In this document: positions 53,184-62,160 of the stretch, piece after piece | How the letters are laid out: the number at the start of each line of letters is the position of its first letter | How positions within the stretch are numbered: position 1 is the first letter of the stretch | Assembly (NCBI GenBank): GCA_903922605.1 | Contig: CAIXUG010000024.1 | Coordinates: forward strand, 1 to 64,000 | Reading direction: 5' to 3' | DNA length: 64,000 nt | Origin: an uncultured Verrucomicrobiota bacterium | GTDB lineage: Bacteria; Verrucomicrobiota; Verrucomicrobiia; Limisphaerales; UBA9464 | Position numbers and translations under genes: made by a program | Notes under the pieces: generated by a model | Told to the model about the DNA's origin: nothing | The model's input: only the letters and a program-made list of their open reading frames with translations | Database searches by the model: none

Positions 53184-53663
53184 ATGCAACGGCTGCCCAA
53201 CACGCGCTCCTGCTTTGTCTGCGGGGTGGAAAATCCGCTCGGCCTGCAACTGGGCTTCCACGGCGACCCCACCGCCGCCGAAACGCGCTTCAGCCTGCGC
53301 CCCGAATTCGCCGGCTTCCGCGATACGGTCCACGGCGGCGTGATCGCCACGGTGCTCGACGAGGTGATGGTCTGGGCCATCGGCGTGACCGCCGGGAAAT
53401 TCGTCTACTGCGCCGAACTGACCGTGCGCTACGTGCGCCCGACGCGCCCACAGACCGAACTGGTCGCGCGCGGTGAGGTGGTGGAAAACCGGCGTGGCAA
53501 ACTCTTCACCACCCGGGGTGAGCTGCGGGACACCGCCGGCCAGCTGCTGGCCGAGGCGACCGGCAAGTACCTGCCGGTGCCCGACGCGGTGAGCGCGGAA
53601 GTTGCGGCGGATTTCGTCGGCGAAATCCCGGAGGTCCTTCAGCGGTTCACGGTGAAGGTGTAG
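53184..53663 (+). CDS. PaaI-type hotdog-fold thioesterase
   Basis: 159 aa. It begins with NTRSCFVCGVENPLGLQLGF, an N-terminal CxxCG segment typical of YbgC/PaaI-like proteins of this subgroup. The hotdog HGG motif follows (VHGGVIATVLDEVM), then TVRYVRPTRPQTELVARGEV. It likely hydrolyses acyl-CoA thioesters in the cytosol; the acyl group is unknown. The last 25 bp overlap the convergent first gene of the tandem array. Confidence 0.85.
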   Translation: MQRLPNTRSCFVCGVENPLGLQLGFHGDPTAAETRFSLRPEFAGFRDTVHGGVIATVLDEVMVWAIGVTAGKFVYCAELTVRYVRPTRPQTELVARGEVVENRRGKLFTTRGELRDTAGQLLAEATGKYLPVPDAVSAEVAADFVGEIPEVLQRFTVKV

Positions 53664-55024
53664 TCCCAGCCGTTGGTCTTTCCCGAAGCGGGGACGCGCT
53701 CCGTGCCGCCGTCATCCGTGCCGTCTTCGCCAATGCTGTAAACCACATAGCCGGGGGCCGGGGCCAGCGTCCGGTATTTCAGCGGCTTCCCATCCATCGG
53801 GTCTTCCGACACGGCACTCAGGTATTGGGGTGCCAGCTCATTGAGTGAGGCCGGCAGGGCGCCACCATGGGCGAGGCGCCAGCGTTCGATGGCCATTGCC
53901 GCCTGCGCACAGCGGAGCGTGGCGACCGAGCGCAGTTCCTTGGGCAAGACCCTGTGCAGCGAGGGCAGCGTCATGCGGCTCAGTGGCCGCAGCTTTCCGC
54001 GCCACGTGTTCAGACTGTCCAGGCGGGCCTCCAGTTGCTGCTGTTTCGCGGGCAGGGCGGACCTTGACCCGGCGGCGGCCTGGATAATCTCATCCAGCCG
54101 GTCCAGATAGAAGTCACTGTCCTGCCGCTTGAGGCCGGAGAGGTCGTAGAGCTGTGCCAGCATGAGCGGCACCAGTGGCAGCGAGTTGCCAGTCGGGGTT
54201 CCGGGACCGGCCGGGGTGGCAAAGGCGGCGAACATCTGCGCGGTGGGCTTGCCCAGCTCGTCAAGCGCGAGACAGCGTTCCCCGATGAACGCGCGGGTGA
54301 GGCTGTCGGGGGCCTCGGCGGCGGCGCAGGCGACCTGCAGCCGGAGCAGCGATGCCTCCGGCAGGGGCATCCGCGAAAGCACGCGCTCGGCCGCATCGAT
54401 GGCGATGGCGTTCAGGGCGATGCGCACCAGGTAGCCGATGAGCAGCGGTTCCCCTTCCAGCGTGCGGGCGGTACCCAGCTGGGCCAGCAGGGCATTGCCG
54501 GCGCGATCGGAATCACCCGCCTCGGCGGCCCAGCGGGCTTCCAGACCCAGATTACGGGTGGCCTGTTTGAGGGGGCCGAGATGCGCGAGGAAGGTGCCGG
54601 ACATCCCCGCCTTGAGGGTGCCCGGATAGCGGCTGCGAGGGCGTTGCAGCGCGGCATGGATCTGCGCCAGCGGCCCGGCGTTGCTCGCCAGCTCCGCCTC
54701 GGCAGCTTCCCGGAACACGGCCGGCCAGACCTCACCACGCGATGGGTTGCGGACGGCATTGGGAGCGGTGATCAGGTTGGGATCGTTGGAGCTGCGCCAG
54801 GCTGCGTCCGCCTCGAGCAGGCCGGCCAGCGCGTTGTCCGCATCGGGCACGGCCGCGCACCAGGCATCCAGCTCGGCCATGGTCGTCGGCTGGTTGGCGG
54901 CGCGGTAGCGGGCGAGCCGCTGCGTCAACGACCCGGTTCGCCGGTTGCACACCATCAGCACCACGAGCAGCACCGCCGAAACGGCGGCAGCGGCCAGCCA
55001 TACCTTGGCGCGGGGGAGTTTCAC
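53639..55024 (-). CDS. Membrane-anchored protein with GspG-like C-terminal lobe, array copy 1
   Basis: 461 aa from a GTG start. One N-terminal helix (VWLAAAAVSAVLLVVLMV) anchors it. A helical region follows, opening with RLARYRAANQPTTMAELDAW. The last 90 residues look like the globular end of a type II secretion pseudopilin: a helix CAQAAMAIERWRLAHGG, then ASLNELAPQYLSAVSEDPMD, then PGYVVYSIGEDGTDDGG. This matches the GspG pattern of helix, 'LPxDPWGxxY', 'SxGxDG' and an Asp-rich calcium loop. It has no prepilin leader, so it is not a pilin itself. It is last of five tandem paralogues and overlaps the thioesterase gene by 25 bp. Confidence 0.7.
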   Translation of the reverse strand: MKLPRAKVWLAAAAVSAVLLVVLMVCNRRTGSLTQRLARYRAANQPTTMAELDAWCAAVPDADNALAGLLEADAAWRSSNDPNLITAPNAVRNPSRGEVWPAVFREAAEAELASNAGPLAQIHAALQRPRSRYPGTLKAGMSGTFLAHLGPLKQATRNLGLEARWAAEAGDSDRAGNALLAQLGTARTLEGEPLLIGYLVRIALNAIAIDAAERVLSRMPLPEASLLRLQVACAAAEAPDSLTRAFIGERCLALDELGKPTAQMFAAFATPAGPGTPTGNSLPLVPLMLAQLYDLSGLKRQDSDFYLDRLDEIIQAAAGSRSALPAKQQQLEARLDSLNTWRGKLRPLSRMTLPSLHRVLPKELRSVATLRCAQAAMAIERWRLAHGGALPASLNELAPQYLSAVSEDPMDGKPLKYRTLAPAPGYVVYSIGEDGTDDGGTERVPASGKTNGWDYTFTVNR

Positions 55025-55104
55025 GGCTGTAGGATAGGGATGAAATCCTTCCCCGGAAAGCGGAACACCGCGGTTCCTGCTGTGAAAACGATGCCCTGCA
55101 TCCC

Positions 55105-56466
55105 TCAGCGGGCCACCGTGAAGGTGTAGTCGTTGGAATGGGTTTTCCCGGAACCGTCCACATGTTGCGCGCCGCCCTGATCGAGGCCGTCTTCGCCAAT
55201 GCTGTAAACCACATAACCCGTTTTGTGGGTGTGATACTTGAGCGGCTTGCCGTCCAGCGGATCTTCCGGCACGGCGGGAAGATATTGCGGAACCAGATCG
55301 CCCAGCCAGGCCGGCAAGGCTCCCCCATGCGCAAGTCGCCAGCGCTCGATGGCCATCGCGGTCTGCGCGCAGCGGAGGGTGGCGACCCAGCGGAGTTCTC
55401 TGGGGAAAACTCTGGTATAGAGCGGCAGCTGCTGGCGGCTCAGCGGACGCAACCAGCCACTCCAGAAGTAGGAGTACAGGCGATCGATATGGGTCTGGAA
55501 CACGGGCAGGCAGGCGGGCATTTCAGAGCGGGAGCGGGTGGCGGCTTCGGCCAGTTGATCGATCCCCTCCACATAGAACTCGAGGTCCTGACGTTCCAGA
55601 CCGGAGCCGTCGTAGAGGTACGCCAATGTGGTCGCCACCAGCGGCGGCGTTCCGTCGGGCAGCCCGGAGAACAGGTCAGCCATCTTTGGAGCGGGCCAAT
55701 TCAAAGTGTCGAGCGCCAGGCAACGCTCTCCGACAATGGCCCTCATCAGGTGATTGGTAGCCTCAGCCTCGAGGAAGGCCGTCTGCAATCGGCGAAGCTG
55801 CTCCTCCGGCAAGGCCGTTCGGGATAGCACACTTTCGGTCGTCTCCACGGATACGCCGATCATCGACACGCGAATCATATAGCTGATGAGCAATGGTTCC
55901 TCTTCGAACGTGCGGGCGACACCGAGCATGGCCAGCAAGGCGCTGGCGGCCCGCTCCGGATCGCTAGTCTCGGCGGCATAGCGGGCTTCCAGGCCCAGTT
56001 TTTTGATCATCCCCTGGGTGGGAAGCAGGTGCTTGAAGGAGACGCTGGCACCGGCGCGGAGATCGAGCGGGTAGCGGCCACGGGGTCGTTCCACTGCCGC
56101 GTGCATCTGCGCAAGCGGAAGGGCATTGCTCGCCAGTTCAGTCCGGGTCGCCTCCAGCAGGGCGGCGGGCCAGGCTTCGCCGCGCTTCGGACAGCGTGGC
56201 CCCTCCAGTGATCCGGGCACATTGGTACTGCCGGTAGGCCGCCAGGCCGAAGCTGCCTCCAACAAGGCCGTCGCGGCGTTTTCGGAGTCAGGCACGCGCG
56301 CGTACCAGGCATCCAATTCGGCCAGTGTCGTCGGCTGGCCGGCGGCCCGGTAGCGGGCAAGCCGCCGCTCCAACGGCCCCGACTCCCGGCTCCAACCGAC
56401 GAGCACAAGGAGCACCAGCAGCAGCCCGGCAAGGGCCAGCCATACCTTGGCGCGGGGGAGTTTCAC
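55105..56466 (-). CDS. Membrane-anchored protein with GspG-like C-terminal lobe, array copy 2
   Basis: 453 aa, GTG start in the context TTACAGCCGTGAAACTCCCC, almost the same as copy 1. Anchor WLALAGLLLVLLVLVGWS. RLARYRAAGQPTTLAELDAW opens the helical middle. C-terminal lobe: CAQTAMAIERWRLAHGGALP, QYLPAVPEDPLDGKPLKY, VVYSIGEDGLDQGG. It is closest to copy 5 in the middle region (GERCLALDTLNWPAPKMADL). It is separated from copy 1 by 80 bp. Function unknown; the lobe suggests a periplasmic calcium-binding or protein-binding role (inference). Confidence 0.7.
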   Translation of the reverse strand: MKLPRAKVWLALAGLLLVLLVLVGWSRESGPLERRLARYRAAGQPTTLAELDAWYARVPDSENAATALLEAASAWRPTGSTNVPGSLEGPRCPKRGEAWPAALLEATRTELASNALPLAQMHAAVERPRGRYPLDLRAGASVSFKHLLPTQGMIKKLGLEARYAAETSDPERAASALLAMLGVARTFEEEPLLISYMIRVSMIGVSVETTESVLSRTALPEEQLRRLQTAFLEAEATNHLMRAIVGERCLALDTLNWPAPKMADLFSGLPDGTPPLVATTLAYLYDGSGLERQDLEFYVEGIDQLAEAATRSRSEMPACLPVFQTHIDRLYSYFWSGWLRPLSRQQLPLYTRVFPRELRWVATLRCAQTAMAIERWRLAHGGALPAWLGDLVPQYLPAVPEDPLDGKPLKYHTHKTGYVVYSIGEDGLDQGGAQHVDGSGKTHSNDYTFTVAR

Positions 56467-56547
56467 GGCTGTAAGCTAAAGCGGAAACTTGGAATCGAAA
56501 AGCTGAACCCTCCGGTTCCGGCGGGAAAATCGAATCCCCCGGCTCCC

Positions 56548-57903
56548 TTACCGGGCCACGGTGAAGGTATAGTCCCAGCCCTTGATCCTGTGCGAGCCGG
56601 GCACGTACGCCTCCCGGCCGCCGTCATCCAGGCCATCTTCGCCCACGCTATAGACCACATAGCCCGGCGTGCGGATACGATACCTGAGCGGCTTGCCATC
56701 CAGCGGATCCTCCGGCATGGCGGGGAGATACTCGGGCACGAGCACCTCCAGCGAGCCCGGCAAGGCCCCCGCATGGGCGAGCCGCCAGCGCTCGATGGCC
56801 ATCGCGGCCTGCGCGCTGCGGAGGATCGCCACCATACGAAGCTCCGTCGGCAGGGCGTTGGCATCCATGGGGAGGAACTGGCGGGACTGCGGAGACAGAA
56901 CACCCCGCCAGGTTCTCAGGCGGTCAATATGCGCGATGAACTGCCGCCGCTGCGCGAGCATTTCGGAGCGTGGGCGCGCGGCTCCCTCCGCCAGTTCGTC
57001 GAGCCGCTGCAAGGTCAGTGTGAGATCGTGCCGCTTGAGACCGGAAGCGGCGTAAAAGCGGTCTCCGAACCTGAGCAGCGCCGGCGGCACGCGGTCATCC
57101 CCCCAGTCAAACACCCCGTTGAAGGGTTGGTTCAGGGCGTCGAACGCGAAACAGCGCTCCCCGGCAAAGGCCCGTCCGAGATGGTTGGTGGCCTCGGCGG
57201 CGATGAAGGCCCCTTGCAACTGCAGGAGCCGCGCATCTGGCAGGGAGGTCCGCGCAAGCACGCGTTCGGCCGTCTGAAGAGCCTCGCCGTTGATGTGGTC
57301 GCGAATCATATAGGCGAGGATCAGCGGCTCGTCTTCGAGCGTGCGGGCGACTCCGAGCAGGGCCAGCACGGCGTTGGCCGCCCGCTCCGGATCTCCCGTC
57401 TCGGCGGCCCAACGGGCTTCCAGGCTGAGGTGATGGCCGACCTCGCGGGCCAGCATGAGGTGGGTCATGAAGTTCTTGTCGATCCCAGCCTTGAGATCGA
57501 CCGGGTAGCGGCTGCCGGGGCGGCGCAGGGCGGCGTATGCCTGCGTGAGCGACGCGGCGTTGCTGGCCAGCTCCTCGCCCACCGCCGCGACCATGCCGGA
57601 CGTCCAGGTCGCACCGCGTTTCGGATAGGACGATCCTTTGACGGTTCCGGGCAGGTTCGTGTTTCCGGTGCTCCGCCAGGCGGAAGCCGCCTCCAGCAAG
57701 GCTGTGGCGGCGTTTTCCGAGTCGGGCACGGGCGCGTACCAGGCATCCAGCTCGGCAAGGGTCGTTGGCAGGCCGGCGGCCCGGTAGCCGGCAATCCGCT
57801 GCTCCCACGACCCTGACTGCCGGCTCCAGCCGATGAGCGCTACGGGCAGCCCCAGCAGCAGCCCGGCAAGGGCCAGCCACACCTTGGTACGGGGGAGCTT
57901 CAC
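56548..57903 (-). CDS. Membrane-anchored protein with GspG-like C-terminal lobe, array copy 3
   Basis: 451 aa from the GTG at 57903, chosen because it aligns with the MKLPRxKVWLA start of the other copies; the frame is open further upstream. Anchor LALAGLLLGLPVALIGWS, then RIAGYRAAGLPTTLAELDAW. C-terminal lobe: SAQAAMAIERWRLAHAGALP, EYLPAMPEDPLDGKPLRY, VVYSVGEDGLDDGG. It is separated by 81 bp from both neighbouring copies. It retains all positions expected for the Asp-rich loop. Confidence 0.7.
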   Translation of the reverse strand: MKLPRTKVWLALAGLLLGLPVALIGWSRQSGSWEQRIAGYRAAGLPTTLAELDAWYAPVPDSENAATALLEAASAWRSTGNTNLPGTVKGSSYPKRGATWTSGMVAAVGEELASNAASLTQAYAALRRPGSRYPVDLKAGIDKNFMTHLMLAREVGHHLSLEARWAAETGDPERAANAVLALLGVARTLEDEPLILAYMIRDHINGEALQTAERVLARTSLPDARLLQLQGAFIAAEATNHLGRAFAGERCFAFDALNQPFNGVFDWGDDRVPPALLRFGDRFYAASGLKRHDLTLTLQRLDELAEGAARPRSEMLAQRRQFIAHIDRLRTWRGVLSPQSRQFLPMDANALPTELRMVAILRSAQAAMAIERWRLAHAGALPGSLEVLVPEYLPAMPEDPLDGKPLRYRIRTPGYVVYSVGEDGLDDGGREAYVPGSHRIKGWDYTFTVAR

Positions 57904-57940
57904 TGCGTTACAATGCCCGCAAACCAGCCCCCCGAAAAGC

Positions 57941-57967
57941 AAAACGCCGTCCGCAGGACGCGAACGG
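57941..57967 (-). terminator. Rho-independent terminator after array copy 4
   Basis: On the reverse strand CCGTTCGC-GTCCT-GCGGACGG (one G-U pair) is followed by CGTTTTGCTTTT. It lies 18 bp after the stop of copy 4 and upstream of copy 3. It would make copies 5-4 and 3-2-1 at least partly separate transcription units. The same terminator sequence type occurs at 62099-62128. Confidence 0.65.
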
Positions 57968-57984
57968 TGCACACCTGATCTCCT

Positions 57985-59253
57985 TCAGCGGGCCACGGTG
58001 AAATTCTCGTCGCTACCGTAAACCACATAGCCCGGGGCCGAGGACCACGTGCGGTAATCGACCGTTTTCCCCGTGCTCGGATCCTCGGGCACGGCGGCCA
58101 GGTATGCGGGCACCAGTTCCCCGAGCGAGCCCGGCAGCGCGCCGCCGTGCACCAGCCGCCAGCGCTCGACCGCCATTGCCGTCTGCGCACAGCGGAGCTG
58201 GGCCACGGCGTGGAGTTCCCAGAGCAAGACCGGTTCATACAACCTGGCAGTCCGGCTGCTCAGGGGATGAAACCCAAGGCTCCACCTGGTCTGGCCCCTG
58301 ACCTGGGCCTCCACCCGCCGCTGCTGCGCGGGCATTTCCGACCGCGAGCGGGTGGAGACCTCGGCCAGCTCATCCAACTGGTCCAAAGCCTGGGCAATGT
58401 CCGCGCGCTTGATGCCGGAACGTTCGTAAAGCCGATCCATGAACTGGGGCGACCGCCGGCGAAGATTGAACAGGTCGAAAATGCCGGGAGAAGGCCGGTT
58501 CAGCTCCGCCAGCACCTGGCAGCGCAGCCCCGTGAAAACCAGCCGAAGATGGTTGGTGGCCTCGGCCACCACGAAGGCCTGCTGCAACTGTCGGAGCCGG
58601 GCTTCGGGGAGGGCCGTGCGGGAAAGCACGCAGGCGGCCGTCTTCTGTGCCGTCAGGTTCACCGCGAGACGGGTGAGGTAGCTGTCCAACAACGGCTCCT
58701 CTTCCTGAGTGCGGGCCACGCCGAGCAGCGCCAGCAAGGCGGTGGCGGCCCGTTCCGGATTTGCGACCTCCGCCGCCCAGCGGGCCTCCAGACCCAGATC
58801 TTCGCAGACCTGATCCGTGACCATCAGGGAAACGCTGTGGCCGGTCTCAAGATTGGCCGGGTAACGGCTGCGGGGGCGTTGCAACGCGGAGTAAATTTGG
58901 GCCAGCGGGGCGGCGTTACTCGCCAGCTCCGAGCCGGCGGCGGCCAGTGCGGCGGCAGGCCATGCTTCACCGCATTTCGGATAACCGTAGAGGCTGGTGG
59001 GCAGATTGGTGTCGTAGATCCGGTGCCAGGCCGCCGCAGCTTGCAGCAGCGCCCGGGCGGCATTTTCCGAATCAGGCACCGAGTCATACCAGGCCTGCAG
59101 TTCGGCCAAAGAGGTTGGCTCACCGGCGGCACGGTAGCGCGCGAGCCGCTGTTCCAATGACCCCGATCGCCAGTTCCAACCGATGAGCCTGGCAAGCAGG
59201 ACCAGCAGCAACGCGGCAACCGACCACCAGACTTTGGAGCGGGAGAATTTCAT
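57985..59253 (-). CDS. Membrane-anchored array copy 4, with shortened C-terminal lobe
   Basis: 422 aa from the ATG at 59253, the only array member with ATG; upstream sequence in this frame is a shadow of copy 5. Anchor WWSVAALLLVLLARLIGWNW, then RLARYRAAGEPTSLAELQAW. The C-terminus reads CAQTAMAVERWRLVHGGALP ... PGYVVYGSDENFTVAR: the 'SIGEDGxDDGG' calcium-loop segment of the other copies is deleted and strands are joined directly. This copy has therefore lost the proposed metal loop. It has its own terminator downstream and lies 7 bp after copy 5. Confidence 0.7.
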   Translation of the reverse strand: MKFSRSKVWWSVAALLLVLLARLIGWNWRSGSLEQRLARYRAAGEPTSLAELQAWYDSVPDSENAARALLQAAAAWHRIYDTNLPTSLYGYPKCGEAWPAAALAAAGSELASNAAPLAQIYSALQRPRSRYPANLETGHSVSLMVTDQVCEDLGLEARWAAEVANPERAATALLALLGVARTQEEEPLLDSYLTRLAVNLTAQKTAACVLSRTALPEARLRQLQQAFVVAEATNHLRLVFTGLRCQVLAELNRPSPGIFDLFNLRRRSPQFMDRLYERSGIKRADIAQALDQLDELAEVSTRSRSEMPAQQRRVEAQVRGQTRWSLGFHPLSSRTARLYEPVLLWELHAVAQLRCAQTAMAVERWRLVHGGALPGSLGELVPAYLAAVPEDPSTGKTVDYRTWSSAPGYVVYGSDENFTVAR

Positions 59254-59260
59254 GGTTCCT

Positions 59261-60700
59261 TCAGCGCGCCACGGTGAAGGTGATATCCCAGCCCTCGGGC
59301 TGATTGAGGCTGGGTCCCCACTCCGTGCCGCCGTCATCGGTGCCATCCAAGCCAACACCATAGACAACGTAGCCGGGAGAGCGCGGATGATATTTGAGCG
59401 GCTGGTCGTCCCAAGGGTCTTCGGGCACGGCGGAGAGATACTGGGGCACCAGTTCATTCAGCGAGCCCGGCAGAGCCCCCGCGTGCGCGAGCCGCCAACG
59501 TTCGACGGCCATCGCGGTCTGCGCGCAACGGAGGGAGGCGACCCAATAAAGCTCGGCGGTCAAAACCCTGGCGTAGTTGGGTAGCTCCTGGCGGCTCAGC
59601 GGACGCAGCCGGCCGAGCCAGGTGATCCGGCGGTCAAGCTCCTGGCTCTGCGGAAGCAGCTGGCCACGCCACGACGTGCCCAGACCATCAAGATAGCTCC
59701 CGAAGGCGGCCTGGCGGGCGGGCATTTCGGATCGGGAGCGGGTGGCAGCCTCGGTTAGCTGATCCATCCCCTCCAAATAGAACTCGAGATCCGGACTTTT
59801 CAGGCCGCAGTCCACGTAAAGGAAAGGGAGCATCTTGGCCAGCAGGTTGAGCAGCATCGTCGGCGTTTCGTCCGGCAGCTCGGAAGGCAGGCCGGAAAAG
59901 AGCGCAGCCAGCTTGGCCGCCGGCCAATTCAACGTGTCGAGCACCAGGCAGCGCTCCCCAACCATGGCCCGCATAAGGTGGTTGGTGGCCTCGGCCTTGA
60001 GGAAGGCAGCCTGCAATCGGCGAAGCTGCTCCTCGGTCAAGGCCGTCTGGGAAAGCACACGTCCGGTAGTTCCCACCGATATAAGGATCGTCTGGCCGCG
60101 AAGCAGATAGCTGGTGAGCAACGGTTCCTCCTCCAACGTCCAGGCGACCCCGAGCATGGCCAGCAGGGCGCTGGTGGCCCGATCCGGATCGCCGGTCTCG
60201 GCGGCGTAGCGGGCTTCGAGGCCCAGATTTTGGCCAACCTGTTTGACCACCCGCATATCCGCCAGGGAGGTGCCGTTCGGGGGTACCTTGAAGCTGCCCG
60301 GATAGCGGCTGCGGGGGCGTTGCAGAGCGGCATGAATTTGCGCCAGCGGGACCGCGTTGCTCACCAACTCCACCCGGGCCGTCTCCAACAGGGCGGCCGG
60401 CCAGGCTTCACCGGGCTTCGGATAAAGTGGTCCACCCCGCGTTCCGGGCACGTTGGTGCCGCCGGTGCTTCGCCAAGCGGAAGCGGCCGCCAATAATGCC
60501 GTCGCGGCGTTTTCAGAGTCAGGGATGGGCGTGTACCAGGCGTCCAGTTCCGCCAAGGTTGTCGGCTGGCCAGCGGCGCGGTAACGGGCGATTCGCCGCT
60601 CCAACGCGCTCCGTTGCAAGCCCCATCCGATGAGCACAACGAGCAGCACCAGAAGCGGCCCGGCAACTGCCAGCCACACCTTGGCGCGGGGAAGTTTCAC
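59261..60700 (-). CDS. Membrane-anchored protein with GspG-like C-terminal lobe, array copy 5
   Basis: 479 aa from the GTG at 60700, matched to the MKLPRAKVWLA start of other copies. It is the longest copy, with an insertion around residues 330-370 (YLDGLGTSWRGQLLPQSQEL). Anchor AVAGPLLVLLVVLIGWGL, RIARYRAAGQPTTLAELDAW, and C-terminal CAQTAMAVERWRLAHAGALP, QYLSAVPEDPWDDQPLKY, VVYGVGLDGTDDGG. It keeps the 'DPW' of true GspG. It is first of the array; the 146-bp upstream gap to the protease gene contains hairpins that may terminate the latter. Confidence 0.7.
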   Translation of the reverse strand: MKLPRAKVWLAVAGPLLVLLVVLIGWGLQRSALERRIARYRAAGQPTTLAELDAWYTPIPDSENAATALLAAASAWRSTGGTNVPGTRGGPLYPKPGEAWPAALLETARVELVSNAVPLAQIHAALQRPRSRYPGSFKVPPNGTSLADMRVVKQVGQNLGLEARYAAETGDPDRATSALLAMLGVAWTLEEEPLLTSYLLRGQTILISVGTTGRVLSQTALTEEQLRRLQAAFLKAEATNHLMRAMVGERCLVLDTLNWPAAKLAALFSGLPSELPDETPTMLLNLLAKMLPFLYVDCGLKSPDLEFYLEGMDQLTEAATRSRSEMPARQAAFGSYLDGLGTSWRGQLLPQSQELDRRITWLGRLRPLSRQELPNYARVLTAELYWVASLRCAQTAMAVERWRLAHAGALPGSLNELVPQYLSAVPEDPWDDQPLKYHPRSPGYVVYGVGLDGTDDGGTEWGPSLNQPEGWDITFTVAR

Positions 60701-60846
60701 TGCCCGACGATGTCGGTAAACGTTCCTGCCGAAAAGCAAAACGCCGACGGCGAAGATCGGCTCCCTCCGGATTCCATTGAGCTACTCTTCGCCGGGCGAT
60801 GAGGGACAGGCAGATGGTTCGGCTGTCAGGAGGATTTGTTCAGGAT

Positions 60847-62061
60847 TTACGGCAAAACGGCATAAACCCTGGCTTCCACGTCAAATTCCTTCAGGCCACG
60901 AACAAATGTAAAATGAATGACATCAGCCGTTTTGAGATACTTGGAATACCTCTCCCAGGGCCACGCTGAAACGGGTTCACCGTTGATTTTCAGGCACCGA
61001 TCCCCCTGCTGAATGACTTTTACCGCCTCCGGAACATCATCCATCATGAAATCCACGGTCCAAGGCTCTGCCGGATCTGAAGCCTTCCGGAAAGACAGGC
61101 CGACACCCCGAACGGAAGGTTGACGGATGGGCCCGGGCTGATTGGGAATCATTTCAACCTGTTGGCGAAGCGGATCAAATATCACCTTGAACTTCTCCAA
61201 CAGCTCCCCGCCAACCGATCTGGCGTTCTGCGAGATGCCGGAGACGATCGGCTCAACAACCTCGGTCCCCGCAAGGGCAACCGGGCGAGAGAGACGCGCC
61301 TTATAATTGGTGGAGACCCCCGCAATCGAAGCCAGCAGCGTGGTCGCGCGAGGCGGGCTTTTAAAATCCAGATTCCGGTCCGCACCGGTCAGCCCCAGAC
61401 TTCCCTCATAGCCGGAATCGATGACAAAACGCGCAGGCAGTCCCTGCAACAGCAGGTCAATGCAAGGCATGCCGTAATACAATTCATAAGGCAAAGCCGG
61501 TTCATGCACCTGATGGGGAGAGTTTGTCGGCGTGAGCATCAGCTGGCTCTTCTGATAGTCCAATGTCAGATAGACATCACGAAACGGGGCGAAACCCAGC
61601 AGGCCATCGATCTGTATCGACTTCCCTTTCCGGAACATGTCCAGATCGGCGACGGCGACGGGAACATTGATGAATGTCTTCCCGCCCAGCTTCAGATAGG
61701 GGCACGTAACCACATTCATGGCCACGGGATCGCCCTGCAATCCGATCGCTCCCATTTTGAAGTCGGAATTTGTGGTTCCCGCGGTTTCGAGGGCGAATTC
61801 AGGACTGGCCGCGCAGATTGCTGAGCCGGTATCCAATACGAACTTCCAAGTGCGGCTGAAAGTCCTCACCGAGACGATCGGCAGTCCGCCCATCCGTTCG
61901 AATGTCACTACAGTCTCCTCATCCGAGGCCGCCGCATTGAATCCGCCTCCCTGGCTCAGCAAAGCCAGCAGGCACAGGAACCGCAGACACTTGTTGAGCA
62001 ACGCCCTTTCAAGGCATCTCCCAATCGCAGCCCATCTCCTTGGGGAATTTCTGTTACCCAT
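60847..62061 (-). CDS. Retropepsin-like aspartyl protease with PDZ domain
   Basis: 404 aa from the ATG at 62061; an in-frame ATG at 62115 lies inside the upstream terminator. A basic leader is followed by a hydrophobic segment (CLRFLCLLALLSQGGGFNAA). Two aspartyl-protease half-sites are visible: FVLDTGSAICAASPEF, and ARFVIDSGYEGSLGL later, as in clan AA proteases encoded as a single chain. Residues about 310-400 form a PDZ domain (GVGLSFRKASDPAEPW, VIQQGDRCLKINGEPV). It is probably periplasmic or secreted. Such DTGS/DSG-PDZ proteins are common in Verrucomicrobiota and Bacteroidota; substrates unknown. Confidence 0.8.
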   Translation of the reverse strand: MGNRNSPRRWAAIGRCLERALLNKCLRFLCLLALLSQGGGFNAAASDEETVVTFERMGGLPIVSVRTFSRTWKFVLDTGSAICAASPEFALETAGTTNSDFKMGAIGLQGDPVAMNVVTCPYLKLGGKTFINVPVAVADLDMFRKGKSIQIDGLLGFAPFRDVYLTLDYQKSQLMLTPTNSPHQVHEPALPYELYYGMPCIDLLLQGLPARFVIDSGYEGSLGLTGADRNLDFKSPPRATTLLASIAGVSTNYKARLSRPVALAGTEVVEPIVSGISQNARSVGGELLEKFKVIFDPLRQQVEMIPNQPGPIRQPSVRGVGLSFRKASDPAEPWTVDFMMDDVPEAVKVIQQGDRCLKINGEPVSAWPWERYSKYLKTADVIHFTFVRGLKEFDVEARVYAVLP

Positions 62062-62098
62062 GTGTTGGGAACATACCGGAAAGGGAGGAGGTAGAAAG

Positions 62099-62128
62099 CA
62101 AAACGCCGTCCGCACGAGGCGGACGGCG
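62099..62128 (-). terminator. Rho-independent terminator of the DUF481 gene
   Basis: On the reverse strand a perfect 10-bp stem CGCCGTCCGC / GCGGACGGCG with a 5-nt loop (CTCGT) is followed by TTTTGCTTT. It lies 33 bp after the stop of the gene at 62161. It is the best terminator in the window. Confidence 0.9.
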
Positions 62129-62160
62129 TCGGTGAAAGGTCAGTCGGTGGACCGTCCGAA

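Noticed and set aside
53639-60700. Array genes as true type II secretion pseudopilins
   Set aside because: They lack the prepilin leader (Gly-Phe with Glu5) and have 370 residues between anchor and GspG-like lobe.
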